In this document: in pieces, positions 1-10,606 of the stretch | How positions within the stretch are numbered: the stretch's first letter is position 1 | Layout: every line of letters begins with the position of its first letter | Source: Naematelia aurantialba | Lineage: Eukaryota > Basidiomycota > Tremellomycetes > Tremellales > Naemateliaceae | NCBI GenBank assembly: GCA_021527695.1 | Contig: JAKFAO010000006.1 | Coordinates: 1,364,001 to 1,428,000, forward strand | Reading direction: 5' to 3' | DNA length: 64,000 nucleotides | Program-made: the position numbers and the translations under genes | The notes under the pieces: model-generated | Told to the model about the DNA's origin: nothing | Databases searched by the model: none | The model's input: the letters and a program-made list of their open reading frames with translations, nothing else

Positions 1-111
1 AAAAAGTCCTATCGAGTGGGGACGGTTTCCCATTTGAATCTTGCAGGGAGATGGTGACATGTCGACTTCAAGCTAATCAGCAAGCAAAGTGTTATGAATA
101 GGATGCTGAAC

Positions 112-603
112 CTACCGATCAAGTTCAAACTTGAAGTTCTGCACGCCCATCCCCTCACCCCGCCAATGGTAAACAACCTTGTTCCATGTCTGATCAAAGA
201 GTTCACCCATAGTCCAATCCCAATCGGCAGGAATATCAGCAATTGGGTGGTTCCATCGCTTCACATCAGACTTCCGCATGGACACTGCGTAAATGAGTGT
301 CTGGTTTCCTTTGCTTCCAACAGAAAAGAACTCACGCAATGTATACACCTCAATTTTCACTAGGGGCCGTAAAGGTAGATGGTTCTTGAGGGCGTCTTGC
401 TTTTTTGCCTTGTTTGCACCGAGGAGTGCAGCAATTGAATGATGCATATGCCTCCCAGTTCCATTGGCAGCACTTGTTGGACCACTAGTTTCACTGTGAG
501 AGTTTCCGTGATGACTGAGGGCCGATTGTTCTTTCTGAATCAGCTGGTCCCCTGTTCCTTTCACAAGTTCATACCTCGAGGCTGACACTTCTTGCATATC
601 CAA
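112..603 (-). other. open reading frame downstream of the zinc-ribbon exons
   Basis: A 163-codon minus-strand frame ends at 112-114. Its second half looks like real protein (TLREFF, DWTMGELF, VVYHWRGEG). It is in a different frame from the upstream CxxC exon. The only phase-correct joins I find use introns of 17, 23 or 35 nt, shorter than anything else in the window, and the 35 nt option loses a zinc-ligand cysteine. A possible further intron (about 111-69, GTAGGT...GATTAG) would extend the protein to a stop at 9-11. It may be the C-terminal part of the neighbouring gene, or a decayed copy. Confidence 0.3.
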
Positions 604-856
604 GCTGCCTTGTCAAGCTCTGCTTCAGACATAGTAGCCAGCTCGAAATCACCACATTTGTGGCATTGACGTGCAAGATGCTATACCATCATCATTGAAC
701 AGCAAGTCGATGAGCAAATGAAGAATTGCTTACACTGTCAATCATCGCCATGAGTTGATCACTGTTCAGCGCTCGAGCCAGGGCCTTGCAATGTCCACAA
801 ATCTCGCCTTCAGGCATCTTTGGGAAGCTTTTCTTGCAATGAGAGCAGGCAGTCAT
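561..856 (-). CDS. putative small CxxC zinc-ribbon protein (two exons)
   Basis: Reading the minus strand from the ATG at 856, exon 856-734 joins exon 680-561 across a clean 53 nt intron (681-733, GTAAGC...TATAG). The product is about 80 residues. It carries CSHC and CGHC pairs in exon 1 and CHKC and CKKC pairs in exon 2, which is two zinc-ribbon-like modules. The stop at 561-563 lies inside a possible donor, so the gene may continue into the reading frame at 603-112. I do not recognise the family. Paired CxxC modules of this kind occur at the N-terminus of some basidiomycete repeat-associated or kinase-like proteins, but that link is a guess. Confidence 0.4.
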
Positions 857-1171
857 TTTAGCACGATGTTGAAGGGCTTGGTGAGGTATGGAAGCGATTG
901 TGTTGGTGCAACTGTCTTATACTTGTCAATATATGGGGAAAAAGATTCATCCTGATGGAGACGAGACTGGTCTTATTTGCAAGATGGGTTCAGTGATTAT
1001 CTACGATGGAGATGTTGACTGAACATCGACACCTATGGCTATGGCCTGGAACGAAGTGAATATGAAAAAGCACGTGAGACCATCTCGACACCGTATCCCT
1101 CGTCGTTTCTCATCAACACCTCCATCCTTATCTTCTTGTTTTCCGCCTGTTCCCTTGACTGCTCGACAAAC
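857..1171. other. intergenic region between divergent genes
   Basis: About 315 bp separate the start of the cysteine-rich gene from the start of the AP-1 sigma gene, which are divergently oriented, so both promoters should lie here. I see no coding signal and no motif I can name. Confidence 0.4.
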
Positions 1172-2139
1172 ATGCTCAATTATGTCATGCTCGTTTCCCG
1201 TCAAGGTCAGTACTCCTACCACCTGCTTGTTATCCTCCCAGCTCGTGTCGACCAACGCCGCCTGCGGGTTGTGTAAAGTGACCGGCCGCACCACTCGACG
1301 AGGCTGACGAGTGGGGTTGGCACTTGCAGGGAAAGTCCGGCTCGCAAAGTGGTTCCAGACATTACCGCCCAAGACCAAAGCCAAGATCGTCAAGGATGTG
1401 ACGCAGCTTGTCCTGGCTCGGCGGACGCGGATGTGCAACTTTCTCGAGTACAAGGGTGAGTCTCACCACTCCGCCAAACCAAAGCACATCACCTCCCGCT
1501 CCTCATCTGATCCTCGTCTTACCTTGAGCTGCTCATGTCGTGAACTGCTCTTGCCTTGATCTACTCGCAACATTATTTCTCTGGCGTTCCCTCGTTTAGC
1601 TGACCATGATCAGATACAAAGGTCATCTACCGCCGCTACGCTTCCCTCTTCTTCATCACGTCGGTTTCGCCGAGCGACAACGAGCTGGTCACGCTCGAGG
1701 TGATCCACCGATACGTAGAGGTCCTGGATCGATACTTTGGCAACGTGGGTACTCGCCTCGGTACTGTTGCGGCGCCCAGCCCCATGCTGGTCCATCAAGG
1801 CCAAGGCTGCAGCGCTGATCTAACCGCAGGTATGCGAGTTGGACCTCATATTCAACTTTCAAAAAGCCTACGCTGTGCGTCCACCCTCCCCGACTTCCCC
1901 TCACAGCGGGCATGACCATGGCAGCTGAAGTCCTGTAGATCCTAGACGAGCTGATCATTGCTGGCGAGCTGCAAGAATCATCAAAGAAGGCAGTCCTGAG
2001 AATAGTGCGTCTCTTCACTCCGTCCTGACACCCTCTGGTCTGGAGCTTGTCCTGACTCGGCTTGCAGGTAGCGCAATCAGATGCGATCGAAGAGGGTGAG
2101 CATCTCGAATCGGGTTTGAAGGGTGCCGGTTTCGTATGA
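1172..2139 (+). CDS. APS1: AP-1 clathrin adaptor complex small subunit sigma
   Basis: Small (sigma) chain of the AP-1 adaptor, which sorts cargo into clathrin vesicles at the trans-Golgi and endosomes. Six exons: 1172-1205, 1330-1455, 1614-1744, 1830-1874, 1939-2004 and 2068-2139. The product is 157 residues, the usual family length. It begins with the family-typical [20 protein letters not shown] and contains [50 protein letters not shown] and [16 protein letters not shown], which together are diagnostic of sigma-1 rather than sigma-2 or sigma-3. Introns are 64-158 nt with GTGAGT, GTGGGT, GTGCGT or GTCAGT donors. The start was chosen because the conserved first strand begins at this ATG. It neigh­bours an unrelated gene on each side. 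Confidence 0.95.
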
Positions 2140-3724
2140 CAGAATGGATGGCGTGTCGGTCCAAGGTGAGGCGGCTATCGTCGCCAGACACCGAGGAAAA
2201 TCCTGGGATGCTGTAATGTTAGACTGCATGGCTTGGTACCAGGAGCGATTGGCGGACCTGACGGCTGTAAATGGCGCGCAGCTATGACATGCTGATTTGC
2301 CGTTCCAGCCGAGACGCAAGAAGATTCACTCTCGCGCCTGGGCAGTTTGGCAGGACGGGGATAGATGGGCTCTTGGGGCAACTTTGTACTTTATCATGCA
2401 CAAACGCATACATCAATGTCGTCTATTGTTACAGATGGATATCTATCACTACATCATAAGCAAATTACTCCAGAGGGGTGCAAACTGGATGGGGGTCGTA
2501 AGGTCGTTAAACGGGGTCTAGAGACTCTAAACAGTCTGTCAAGGTATCAGCAAAGTCTGAAAAGACAACAGGCGAGAGAGACCGAGATAGCTCACATCGT
2601 CGCCGTAATGCCATTGAGTCAGTTTGGGATTCGAGGGTGCGTTTCGCACGTATTTGTCGTTTCCTGGTGGTCTATTCCTCTCAGCATGCCGAACACTGCG
2701 TGTCCTTCAACTGGAAGACTGGACCTACCGTTCCTTCTTTTTATTTGACGCCAGCATGGATTGCATCGTAATGCAGATGGCCACGGCATTCAAGACAGGC
2801 GACCACTCGGTCCCTACGGATGTCGCATCAGTGGACGTTACGCCGTGCAGACCGTGCAGACGACTTGCCAAGTATTGAAGCGCAGATATGTCCATTCGAG
2901 TAACAGTGGGGATGGATCGGGATGACCGCGTTGTAAGTCGTATCAGCGACGAATGTCACCTTTTCAACCAGTCAGCCAGTGTCATGTCAGCACGAGCGCG
3001 CAAGGTGTTGAGTCTGTGCGAGGCGCCTCACCACTGGAGATTCGATGGGATACCGGGGCCCAAACTTCATTTTCAACGCAAATGTCTCGCCCTACTCCGC
3101 CCACACATCAGCGATCGTCATGGGCAACTCTCGCGTCGTTGCCTTGCAGCAAAGGACGGGCTTACCTGGTAGATGGTCTCGTCGCCTAAGACTTGTATCG
3201 AGAACACCCATGTCTCCAGATCATCTGCGCTAAGGAGCACGACCCCTGGGGGTGTTCCCTTTGATTTGATCTCTGCTAGCTCTTTCACTATCCGATAGAA
3301 CCAGGCGACGTACAGGACACAACAAGTGCACGGTCGTCGGACGACGTCAAGAAACGAGATGGTATGGAATGTAGGGGAGAAAGAGACGTCATGTCAGTGC
3401 TGAATCCAACACTGAAGCTCAGCAGCGCACTCACGGAGCCTCTTTTGCGATAGACCTGTGGCCATGTTGCGATATTGTTATCGATATCGATACAATGCAT
3501 GCAACACCGCTGCACAAAGGGAGAGGGAGGGCGTCAGTCAACCTTTAGGTCGGGCGACGAGTGACGTGGCTATATTCTACCCCCTTGATATCGTCCTTTG
3601 TTCGATGCGGCGCTCTTTCTCTTTCGAATGTTTGCATTGAACAGCAGGTAACAGATATTATCCCCTGACCAGTCGTTACTGACGTGTCTCCTGCCCGCGT
3701 CAAGTGGTACAGAGAGAGCTTCGG
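2140..3724. other. 1.6 kb intergenic region without a recognised gene
   Basis: This is the longest featureless gap in the left half. Only short frames occur on either strand, with no recognisable domain and no chain of exons that can be phased. It should hold the 3' region of the AP-1 sigma gene and the promoter of CLP1. I cannot exclude a non-coding RNA or a very small spliced gene. Confidence 0.4.
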
Positions 3725-6483
3725 ATGGCCGAGTCGTCCGAAGCGCCAACGCGATCCGTGTTGGAGCTTGACGCTGGCTCGGAATGGAGATTCGAGCTGG
3801 AAGCGGATGAGCACATTGCCGTGAGGGTGAGTCACTCGTGATATCGTCTTTGCTGTACTTGAATGTCGTCTCGTCTTTGGAGGTCGGATGCTAGAAGCTA
3901 GGTATGTCCTGTCATGCATTGTTGGGAATCGTAGCTGATCAAGTGTCCTCCTCGTCTTGCCTCTCGTTGCTTTGATTGTCACATTTGCCTGCATATTTGG
4001 GCCGTTATATGTAGAGCTACCGCACCTATGTTACATCAGCTCTCTTCCTGGTGCACGCTTGTCTAGTATCGTACGATCAAAAGACAGACAGAGACAGTAG
4101 AAGTGGTACCCTGCTCCAAACCACTCAGACCTTCACCTCTCTTCCCCCATCCATCTCTGTCCGCCAGTGCACTCTCGAATTGCATCGCCTGAACGGCACT
4201 CGGCACTCACGGGTTTCGTGCACATACATATGTTCATACAGACGGGCGTCCCAATGCCTCTGCCTTACTTTACTCACGCGAACTTACTGACCAACCGTTA
4301 CTCTTGTTCAGGTCCAGACTCCTGATCCCGTCTTCGTCAACTCGGACGAGCTTCCACCGGTGACTTGGTACCCGCTGCATCGACATCTCAAGTCATCAAT
4401 ATACGCCCCGTCATACGCCAAGCTCGAAGGTACTTGGCCTGTCCCACTTGTCCTGAGATGCATCCTGATTGCCATAGTCTCCGCCTTGCCCTCCTCCCAG
4501 TACACGTCCACATCGACCACACAGCCCCAACTCGTGGCTCTTCACCTAGCACTAGAACGACAGCGGATACTTGCCAAGCGCCATGTAAGCGGCAGTAGCA
4601 GTAACGGACAGGGGTCTTCCCACGACGCTCAAAAGGCCCCAAGAGGGCCGAGGGTGATGGTGCTGGGCCCACCTAGTTCTGGGAAATCCACGGTCGTCAA
4701 GAACCTAGTCAACATGGCGTTGAGCTCCGGCATGGGCTGGAGCGTGGGCGTGGCCGGTCTAGATCCTGCCAGCGCAAGTTTTGCATCTTTTCCACGGCTT
4801 ACCGATACTGATCGCCACTCAGCCTGCAAACCTCATCCCAGGCTCATTATCCCTCTCGACTCCCTCAGATCCCCTGCCGACGCACCACCTCGCCCACCCG
4901 CTCGGGTCGCCACCGGGCTCGATACCGTCCAACTCGACGTCCGCTGACGTTCCGACCATGGGATGGTGGTATGGCCATCTGGAGCCAACGACGCGCGGAA
5001 CAGATGTCTGGCGGAAACTGGTGAGCTCGATAGGGGAGGCTTGGGCAAAGCGATGCGAGAAAGACCCGAACGGTGAGCACCGGAACAGCACGGCCTGTAT
5101 GTCAAGTTGTCTGACGCCATTAGCGATGGCGTCTGGGCTCATTATGGACACCTCGAGTGCATTCATCAATGCCATGCTGGGCACGCGAAAAGACGATCCA
5201 AAAGCGAGATACTCTCTTGTGGCCCAGGCTATCGACACTTTCAGCAGTAAGTCTTGTTTCGCGCCGTCCCTCCCTTCTGCTTCCCCCATCATACCTCCAT
5301 CCCTCTTTTGCGCCCTTTGCAGCCCCAGCATCTACGTCTAGATAGCACTAATAACCCGTTACAGTCGACACGCTCGTCGTGATCGGCCACGAAAAACTCA
5401 CGATCGACCTCGAACGGCTCTTCTCGCCCGGCGGGGTCCGCGTGATCCGGTTCCCCAAGTCTCCAGGTGCGGTCGACCTCGACGACCCGACGCGGGAGAT
5501 TGCGCATGGCCAGCAGGTCCGCGCGTACTTTTACGGCGAGCCGGCGGTTCCTCGCGAGTTTGAGCGGCTGCTGGGGCGCATGACGGTCGCCGAAGCGGCC
5601 TTTAGCCCGTACAGCTTCCAAATTGGCTGGGAGACGCTGACTGTGCTTCGAGTCGGTGAAGGTACGCCTTCGCCTCCGCCCACCCTCAGTAGCTTTCACG
5701 CCAGGCGACTTCCCAGTTGCCGTCAACTAGGCCGTTGTGGTTGGGTTTTACACTCTTGTAGTTGGCGTGGCGTCGTCCTATCTTCCTACGTGTGCATGTA
5801 AGGGGTTAAGGGGCTGATAAGAATGGCAGAAAACGCCGCTCCGTCGACTGCACTACCGCTCGGCTCGTCCCGGATCTTATCGCCCACCCGGCTCACGCGC
5901 GTGGATCCCTCTGGACCCGCCCACGTCACTCGTCTCCTGAATACCGTGCTCGCCATTGTCGCCATCACCAAAGACGACCGGACACCCAAGCTCAAGACGG
6001 AGCCTGACGCAACAACAGACATAACAGCCGAGCCTGGGCCGCACGACGCAGTGGCGAATGCAGCTGCTGTGGAGACGGACCCAGACGTCAAGATGGAGCA
6101 CGACGAGACGCAGCCCTGGGGACCGAATGGTGCTGGCCGCGAGGGTGTGGCAGCGTCCGCCGGACCCGACGCCCACGCCCACGCCGACCCCAACGCCGAC
6201 GCCGACGCACAGGGCGCACAAGAGGAAGATGCAGGTGGGAAAGACGACGCGGGAGCGGGAGACGAGGATGACGTGCCGTTCAAAGAAGAGATCGGGTGGA
6301 AAGAGGTTCTTGGGTTCATCGTCATGTACGCCATCCCTCTCAGAAAAGATACTCGCTTATCCCCCCCCCAGAACCGGCATCGACCACCAAAAGAAAAAAT
6401 ACACCGTCCTCGCCCCGAGTCCGGGACGGCTTCCGTCCACCGTAGCGCTTGCAGGCGCGATCGAATGGGTGGATACCGAGTGA
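3725..6483 (+). CDS. CLP1: mRNA cleavage/polyadenylation factor CLP1 (polynucleotide kinase family)
   Basis: Subunit of the nuclear pre-mRNA 3'-end cleavage factor (CF IA in yeast), belonging to the Clp1/Grc3 kinase family. Eight exons: 3725-3826, 4312-4429, 4478-4773, 4823-5072, 5124-5246, 5365-5661, 5830-6325 and 6372-6483, giving 597 residues. Visible motifs are the N-terminal beta region (EWRFELEADEHIAV), a P-loop GPPSSGKST at about residue 137, GLDPAS, ASGLIMDT, DTLVVIGHEKL and a C-terminal KKKYTVLAPSPGRLPSTVAL. It is longer than yeast Clp1 because of an acidic, Asp/Ala-rich insert in exon 7 (about 6090-6290), a region encoded partly by a GCCGACGC-like repeat. Intron 1 is unusually long (485 nt). 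Intron 3 (4774-4822) starts with GCAAGT, a GC-AG intron. Exon 2 to exon 3 and the later junctions are firmly phased; the absence of a further small exon inside intron 1 is less certain. Confidence 0.9.
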
Positions 6484-6740
6484 CGCGCCCCTCGCCTTTG
6501 TCACTTACATACGCGCCTGGCCTCCCATTTAACCATTTAACCATTTGCCCATTTGCCCCTTTGCCCACCTACTCGGTAACGCATCAGACTGCATTTGTAG
6601 AACCCATAGTACAGACATCTATCAACCTATGCATGATGCTTCTTGACACTATCTATATCGATGATGCCGGATGATGTTGGTTGTAGTCTGTAGTCTGTAG
6701 TCTGTAGTCTGTAGTCTGTCGACTGTCGCCGATTTCTTGT
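6484..6740. repeat. convergent 3' region with a 7-bp tandem repeat
   Basis: CLP1 (plus) and NAT1 (minus) converge on this 257 bp gap. At about 6682-6719 there is a run of five to six copies of GTAGTCT, and at about 6526-6566 a run of short CCATTT/GCCCATTT units. Nothing else is visible. Confidence 0.7.
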
Positions 6741-9700
6741 CTACACATCCGCCTTGGCAGTCCCGTTCGCCCCCTCGGCCTCAACGTGCGCGTCCTCCGC
6801 CGCCGCCCGCTTCGCCCGTTCCTCCTCACTGGCGAACACCCAAGCAAGCGGTGCTCTCTGCCTGCATCTCCCGCGGAACGCGTCTACCTGCTCAGCAGAC
6901 ACGCCTATAGAGCGCAGGAACCCGACAGCCTCAAGCATGACTGGGACGGACGGTGGAACTCCGTCGGATACGAGTTTGTCCAGCACGGCGAGGATGCCGT
7001 CGACTGTACTTGACGGAAGAGGGTCGGCTGATCGTCTGATCTCGTATAAACCTCGCGCGGCTCCCAGGATATGCCGGGGCGACGTGGAATGACGCGACAG
7101 GAAGGAATCGTTGAACTCTTTCAATGCGGTGCCGTCAGGCAGCACACGGGGCAAGACAGCCTCGATAGTGGCCGTCGCCGCCTCGGGAATGTCGGAAGAT
7201 GAACCGACTGGCAATGATCAGGACGGAAACCCATAATGCTCGGCAGCAAGCTCACTTTTGCTTTGGAACTGCAGGATCTGGCGATGCAGATTAGGATCCT
7301 CCGCATCTATCGCGTGGGCTTCCAGGAGGCACTTTACAGCAGCAAGGAACTGGTCTGCAAAGCATAAGTCCCGACCGATACCTGACCCGATAAACTCACT
7401 CTGGCGGATATGGATCTCAAACGCTGTCGTCCACGTCTCCACTCGCTCGCTGGCATGTTTCTCAAGCGGAGCCAGCAGCTTCATAGCATCCTTCAACGGC
7501 GTCTCTGTTTTGAGGAGCTTGTATCCTGTCGGATCCTCATCTGGTACAGGCTGGTCCTCCTTCTTGCCGGAATCGCCAGACGCCTGCGCTGCTTTTCTGG
7601 CTTTTTGTTCCGCTTTTTGCGCCTTCTTTGCCGCCTTTTTCCGCTCTGCTTCTTCTTCAGGTGCTGAGACAGTATCAGTCCAAGGATGTGCTCAATGCCG
7701 TGGGTGGCTTACAAAGCTTTTCTTCCGTCAAGGAGGGATCATCATGAATTCTGAGATATATGTCTATGGCCGCCAATGCGGCTCGGAAGTACCCAGGATG
7801 TGAGCGCAGCTGATCCTCATAACGCATCAAGCTGTAGCGGTCAGCTTGGACAGGCAAAATTCAAACGCAGAGGCTGAACGCACGACAAGTATGCCGTGAA
7901 TGTCATCCGTCTCATGCAATAAGTGTGAAAGTCGTACTGGTCGTCCTCGTAATCTTGGAATACCTGCTACAATCAGCTTCCTTGTGTGCGGCACCAAATC
8001 GACTGACATTGACTAATGCTTGGTAACGTTTCAACGCCAACGCAAGATTACCGTCCCGACGATGCGAGTCTCCCTCTTCTGTCAAGAACCATACACATTG
8101 GAGGTCGGTCAGATCAGAGACGGCGGGTGTGTCTTTCTGCAGCCTTGTAAGCCTATGCTGGGCAGCATATCGAGGGCCTTCACCTTTGTGAACAAAGAAA
8201 CGAGATCCTCGGCTCTGCTGACCTCGCCCGCTCGGAGCCAGTATTTGGCTGCTTTGCCATTTAAGAAACGGTCCTGCAGGTCCAGCAAACGTGCCTCCTC
8301 CATCGCTACTGCTGCCCCGTATGGATCGCCCGCCCGCTTCAGCACCATGGCCTTGGCCATGTACAGCTCGGGCAGAGTCGGAGTATGCTGCAAGGCGAGG
8401 TCAAGTAATTTGAGAGATCTCTCGGGTGAAGGGTTGGAGTGCAAGGGATGTGAAAGGTGGAGAGCAAGGTAGTAGTACGCCCACAACAGGGTCGTGGGAG
8501 GTGCGATAGTGTCTGCGAGCGATCAGCATCTGCTGTCAAACCAGACAGTGGATGACTAACCATCATCGTGCAGGCTTGCGTCCTTTTCCAGCCCGGTCAC
8601 GAGCTCCTCCATGATGTCCCCTATTACGGTCATCTTCCAGGCGTCACTGTATACACCCTTTACATCGACGAATAAAGAAGGTACGCCGCGCTCCAAGCCG
8701 GCAATCAAATACGCTCGAGCTCGATCACGGAAGACGTCACCTAGAGCCATCAGTCGAAACCAGCGGACCAGTGCCAAACACCTACCCCGCGCGATGTCCA
8801 ATATCAGGCGTCGAGGGGCGGCCGAACGGGGATAGCTTTCAGCGAAAAGATCCAATGCATGCACGATCTTGGAAATTGAGTCGGGTCCCAAGGACTGGCC
8901 TGTGAAGAGGTTAGTCCTTGTCGACATGGAAGTACTCACTTGTATCCAGTCCCCTGGTGCGCAGGAACCCGCGGTAATACTCGAGATTATCCGAATTCTG
9001 CTCCAGCAGCGCGCGGTATGTATCCTCGGCTTCTTGTAGTCTGCCTACTTTGGCCAACATCTCCGCTTAGGCCAAATCAGCTCTGACAAAGAAACCATAG
9101 GCGGCGTTCTGCTCACCTTTCAGCTGGGTAGCCTCTCCTCGCGTAGACAAAACGTCGTTTCGCAAGAACCGCTCGAGTCTTTCCAGCCCATCCTTGTATT
9201 CTCCAGCTTCCATGCATAGCTTGACGACGTACAACGCGGTCTGAGCCTTTTCCGGTCCAGTCGAGCCGTCCACTTTGATGCAACCCATCAGCCCGTCATA
9301 GACTTCGAGCGCGTCGTCGATGTCGCCATTGAGGTGATGAGCGACCATCAGCCCCAGCCATGAGGAACGGATCTGCGGCCGGAGAGTGAGGTAGTGGTGG
9401 CGGCTTGCGACTGCTGCCGGGTACTGCCGGGTGTGGAGGTACAAGGCGATGGAATCTCGGATGAGGGGGATGTTGTCCTATCTTAGTCAGCGAGAGAACT
9501 GCACGGTCATTCTGCCTCTGGGCTGCAGTGTCAGGGGTGGGAGGAGTATTAGGGTGCAGGAGGGACGGATACTCACATTATCCTGCTTCCTGGCCATTGC
9601 AAACGCCCTACTCGCCTCGTCCCAGTCCTTCTTTGTCTTCGCAATAATCCCCAGCACATGCCAAGTGATATGACTAGTGATATCCTTCTTAACTGCCGTC

Positions 9701-10232
9701 CGAGCCATCTGCTCCGCTTCCTCCTGCTTCGGCAGAGCTCCGATGGTGATAGGGAACGGCAGAGAGGCATGCAGTGTCAGTGCCTTCAAGGCTAGCGTTT
9801 CTGCGCGCAGCGTCAGCGTCCAGCTGAATTTCCTCACTGTCTCCTTTCCGGCCTTCCACTCAACACCTGGAGTCACCCAAAAGTTCTGATTACCATGGCA
9901 TAGAGGACAAGGAGCTTTCAAAATTCTTTGCACAAGACCCAGCTCGGGAGAGAGGACTCACCACCGTGGTTGGGGAACTTTTTAAGAATGGTATCGGCTG
10001 CTTTGATGCCCTTCTTGTATTGCTTGAGCTCGTACTGCGTCTGTATTACATAGTCAGCTAGGCACCTAATGCCCATCGGCAGGGGACTCGACTAGGACGT
10101 TGAACGGTACGCCTAGAACAGAGCGAGGCAGTATTTGTAGGAGAAGGAAACAAGGCGGAGGCGCACCAAAAGCTCTTTGAACAGCCCGGCCTCTTTGTTA
10201 GGCAGCTGACGCTGCTTGGCTACTGCGGACAT
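6741..10232 (-). CDS. NAT1: NatA N-terminal acetyltransferase auxiliary subunit (NAA15/NAT1)
   Basis: TPR scaffold that anchors the catalytic subunit Naa10 to the ribosome for co-translational N-terminal acetylation. Fourteen exons on the minus strand: 10232-10167, 10040-9962, 9800-9577, 9477-9117, 9065-8940, 8899-8786, 8740-8561, 8512-8184, 8136-8008, 7963-7884, 7831-7713, 7663-7400, 7354-7256 and 7207-6741. All phases agree and give 878 residues, the normal family size. Family landmarks are QLPNKEAGLFKELL, KQYKKGIKAADTILKKFPNH, TSHITWHVLGIIAKTKKDW, RGVPSLFVDVK, LTDLQCVWFLTEEGD, YCMRRMTF and RYEDQLRSHPGYFRAA. A Lys/Ala/Glu-rich segment at about residues 603-630 is typical of the family. The intron 10 donor was taken as GTGCGT (GTCGTG is possible 5 nt away). 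The gene lies head to tail behind the beta-like FAS gene, with 374 bp between them. Confidence 0.93.
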
Positions 10233-10606
10233 GTCGAGCGACCAAGACTCTGCACGGAACGAACCAAAGACGACCCTGCAGTCGCTCAACGCCAGCCTAG
10301 ATGAAGATGTCGAAAGTTGAACGAAAGCGATTTCGTAGTACGGAATAAACGGAGATTCTGTTTCGGCTTATCCCGATTTTGCATCCGCTAATCTCCAAGT
10401 TTGGTCCGCTAATTGGAAATTCCCAAGACCTGCTGCGAACTGTATCTCCTTTGTCCTGGTTGGCCATCACCCATGCATATACTGTATCAAGGCTTCGCGG
10501 TCTGCGTGGGGGTATCTATGTACATCAAGGGGATATATCCCCAAAAAAGGAAAAGCGCCATGCCAATTCTGTATCGTCTCTATCGCCTCATCCGCCTCGA
10601 CCTTAC
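10233..10606. other. intergenic region between FAS beta-like gene and NAT1
   Basis: Both flanking genes are on the minus strand, so this 374 bp holds the FAS 3' region and the NAT1 promoter. A strong splice donor (GTGAGTAAGG on the minus strand) overlaps the FAS stop codon, so part of the gap may be a 3'-UTR intron or an alternative last exon. Confidence 0.45.

Noticed and set aside
9487..9933. Reading frame that runs through NAT1 intron 2
   Set aside because: The intron is open by chance, but only its removal joins KKFPNH to ETLALKALTLH as in the NAA15 family.
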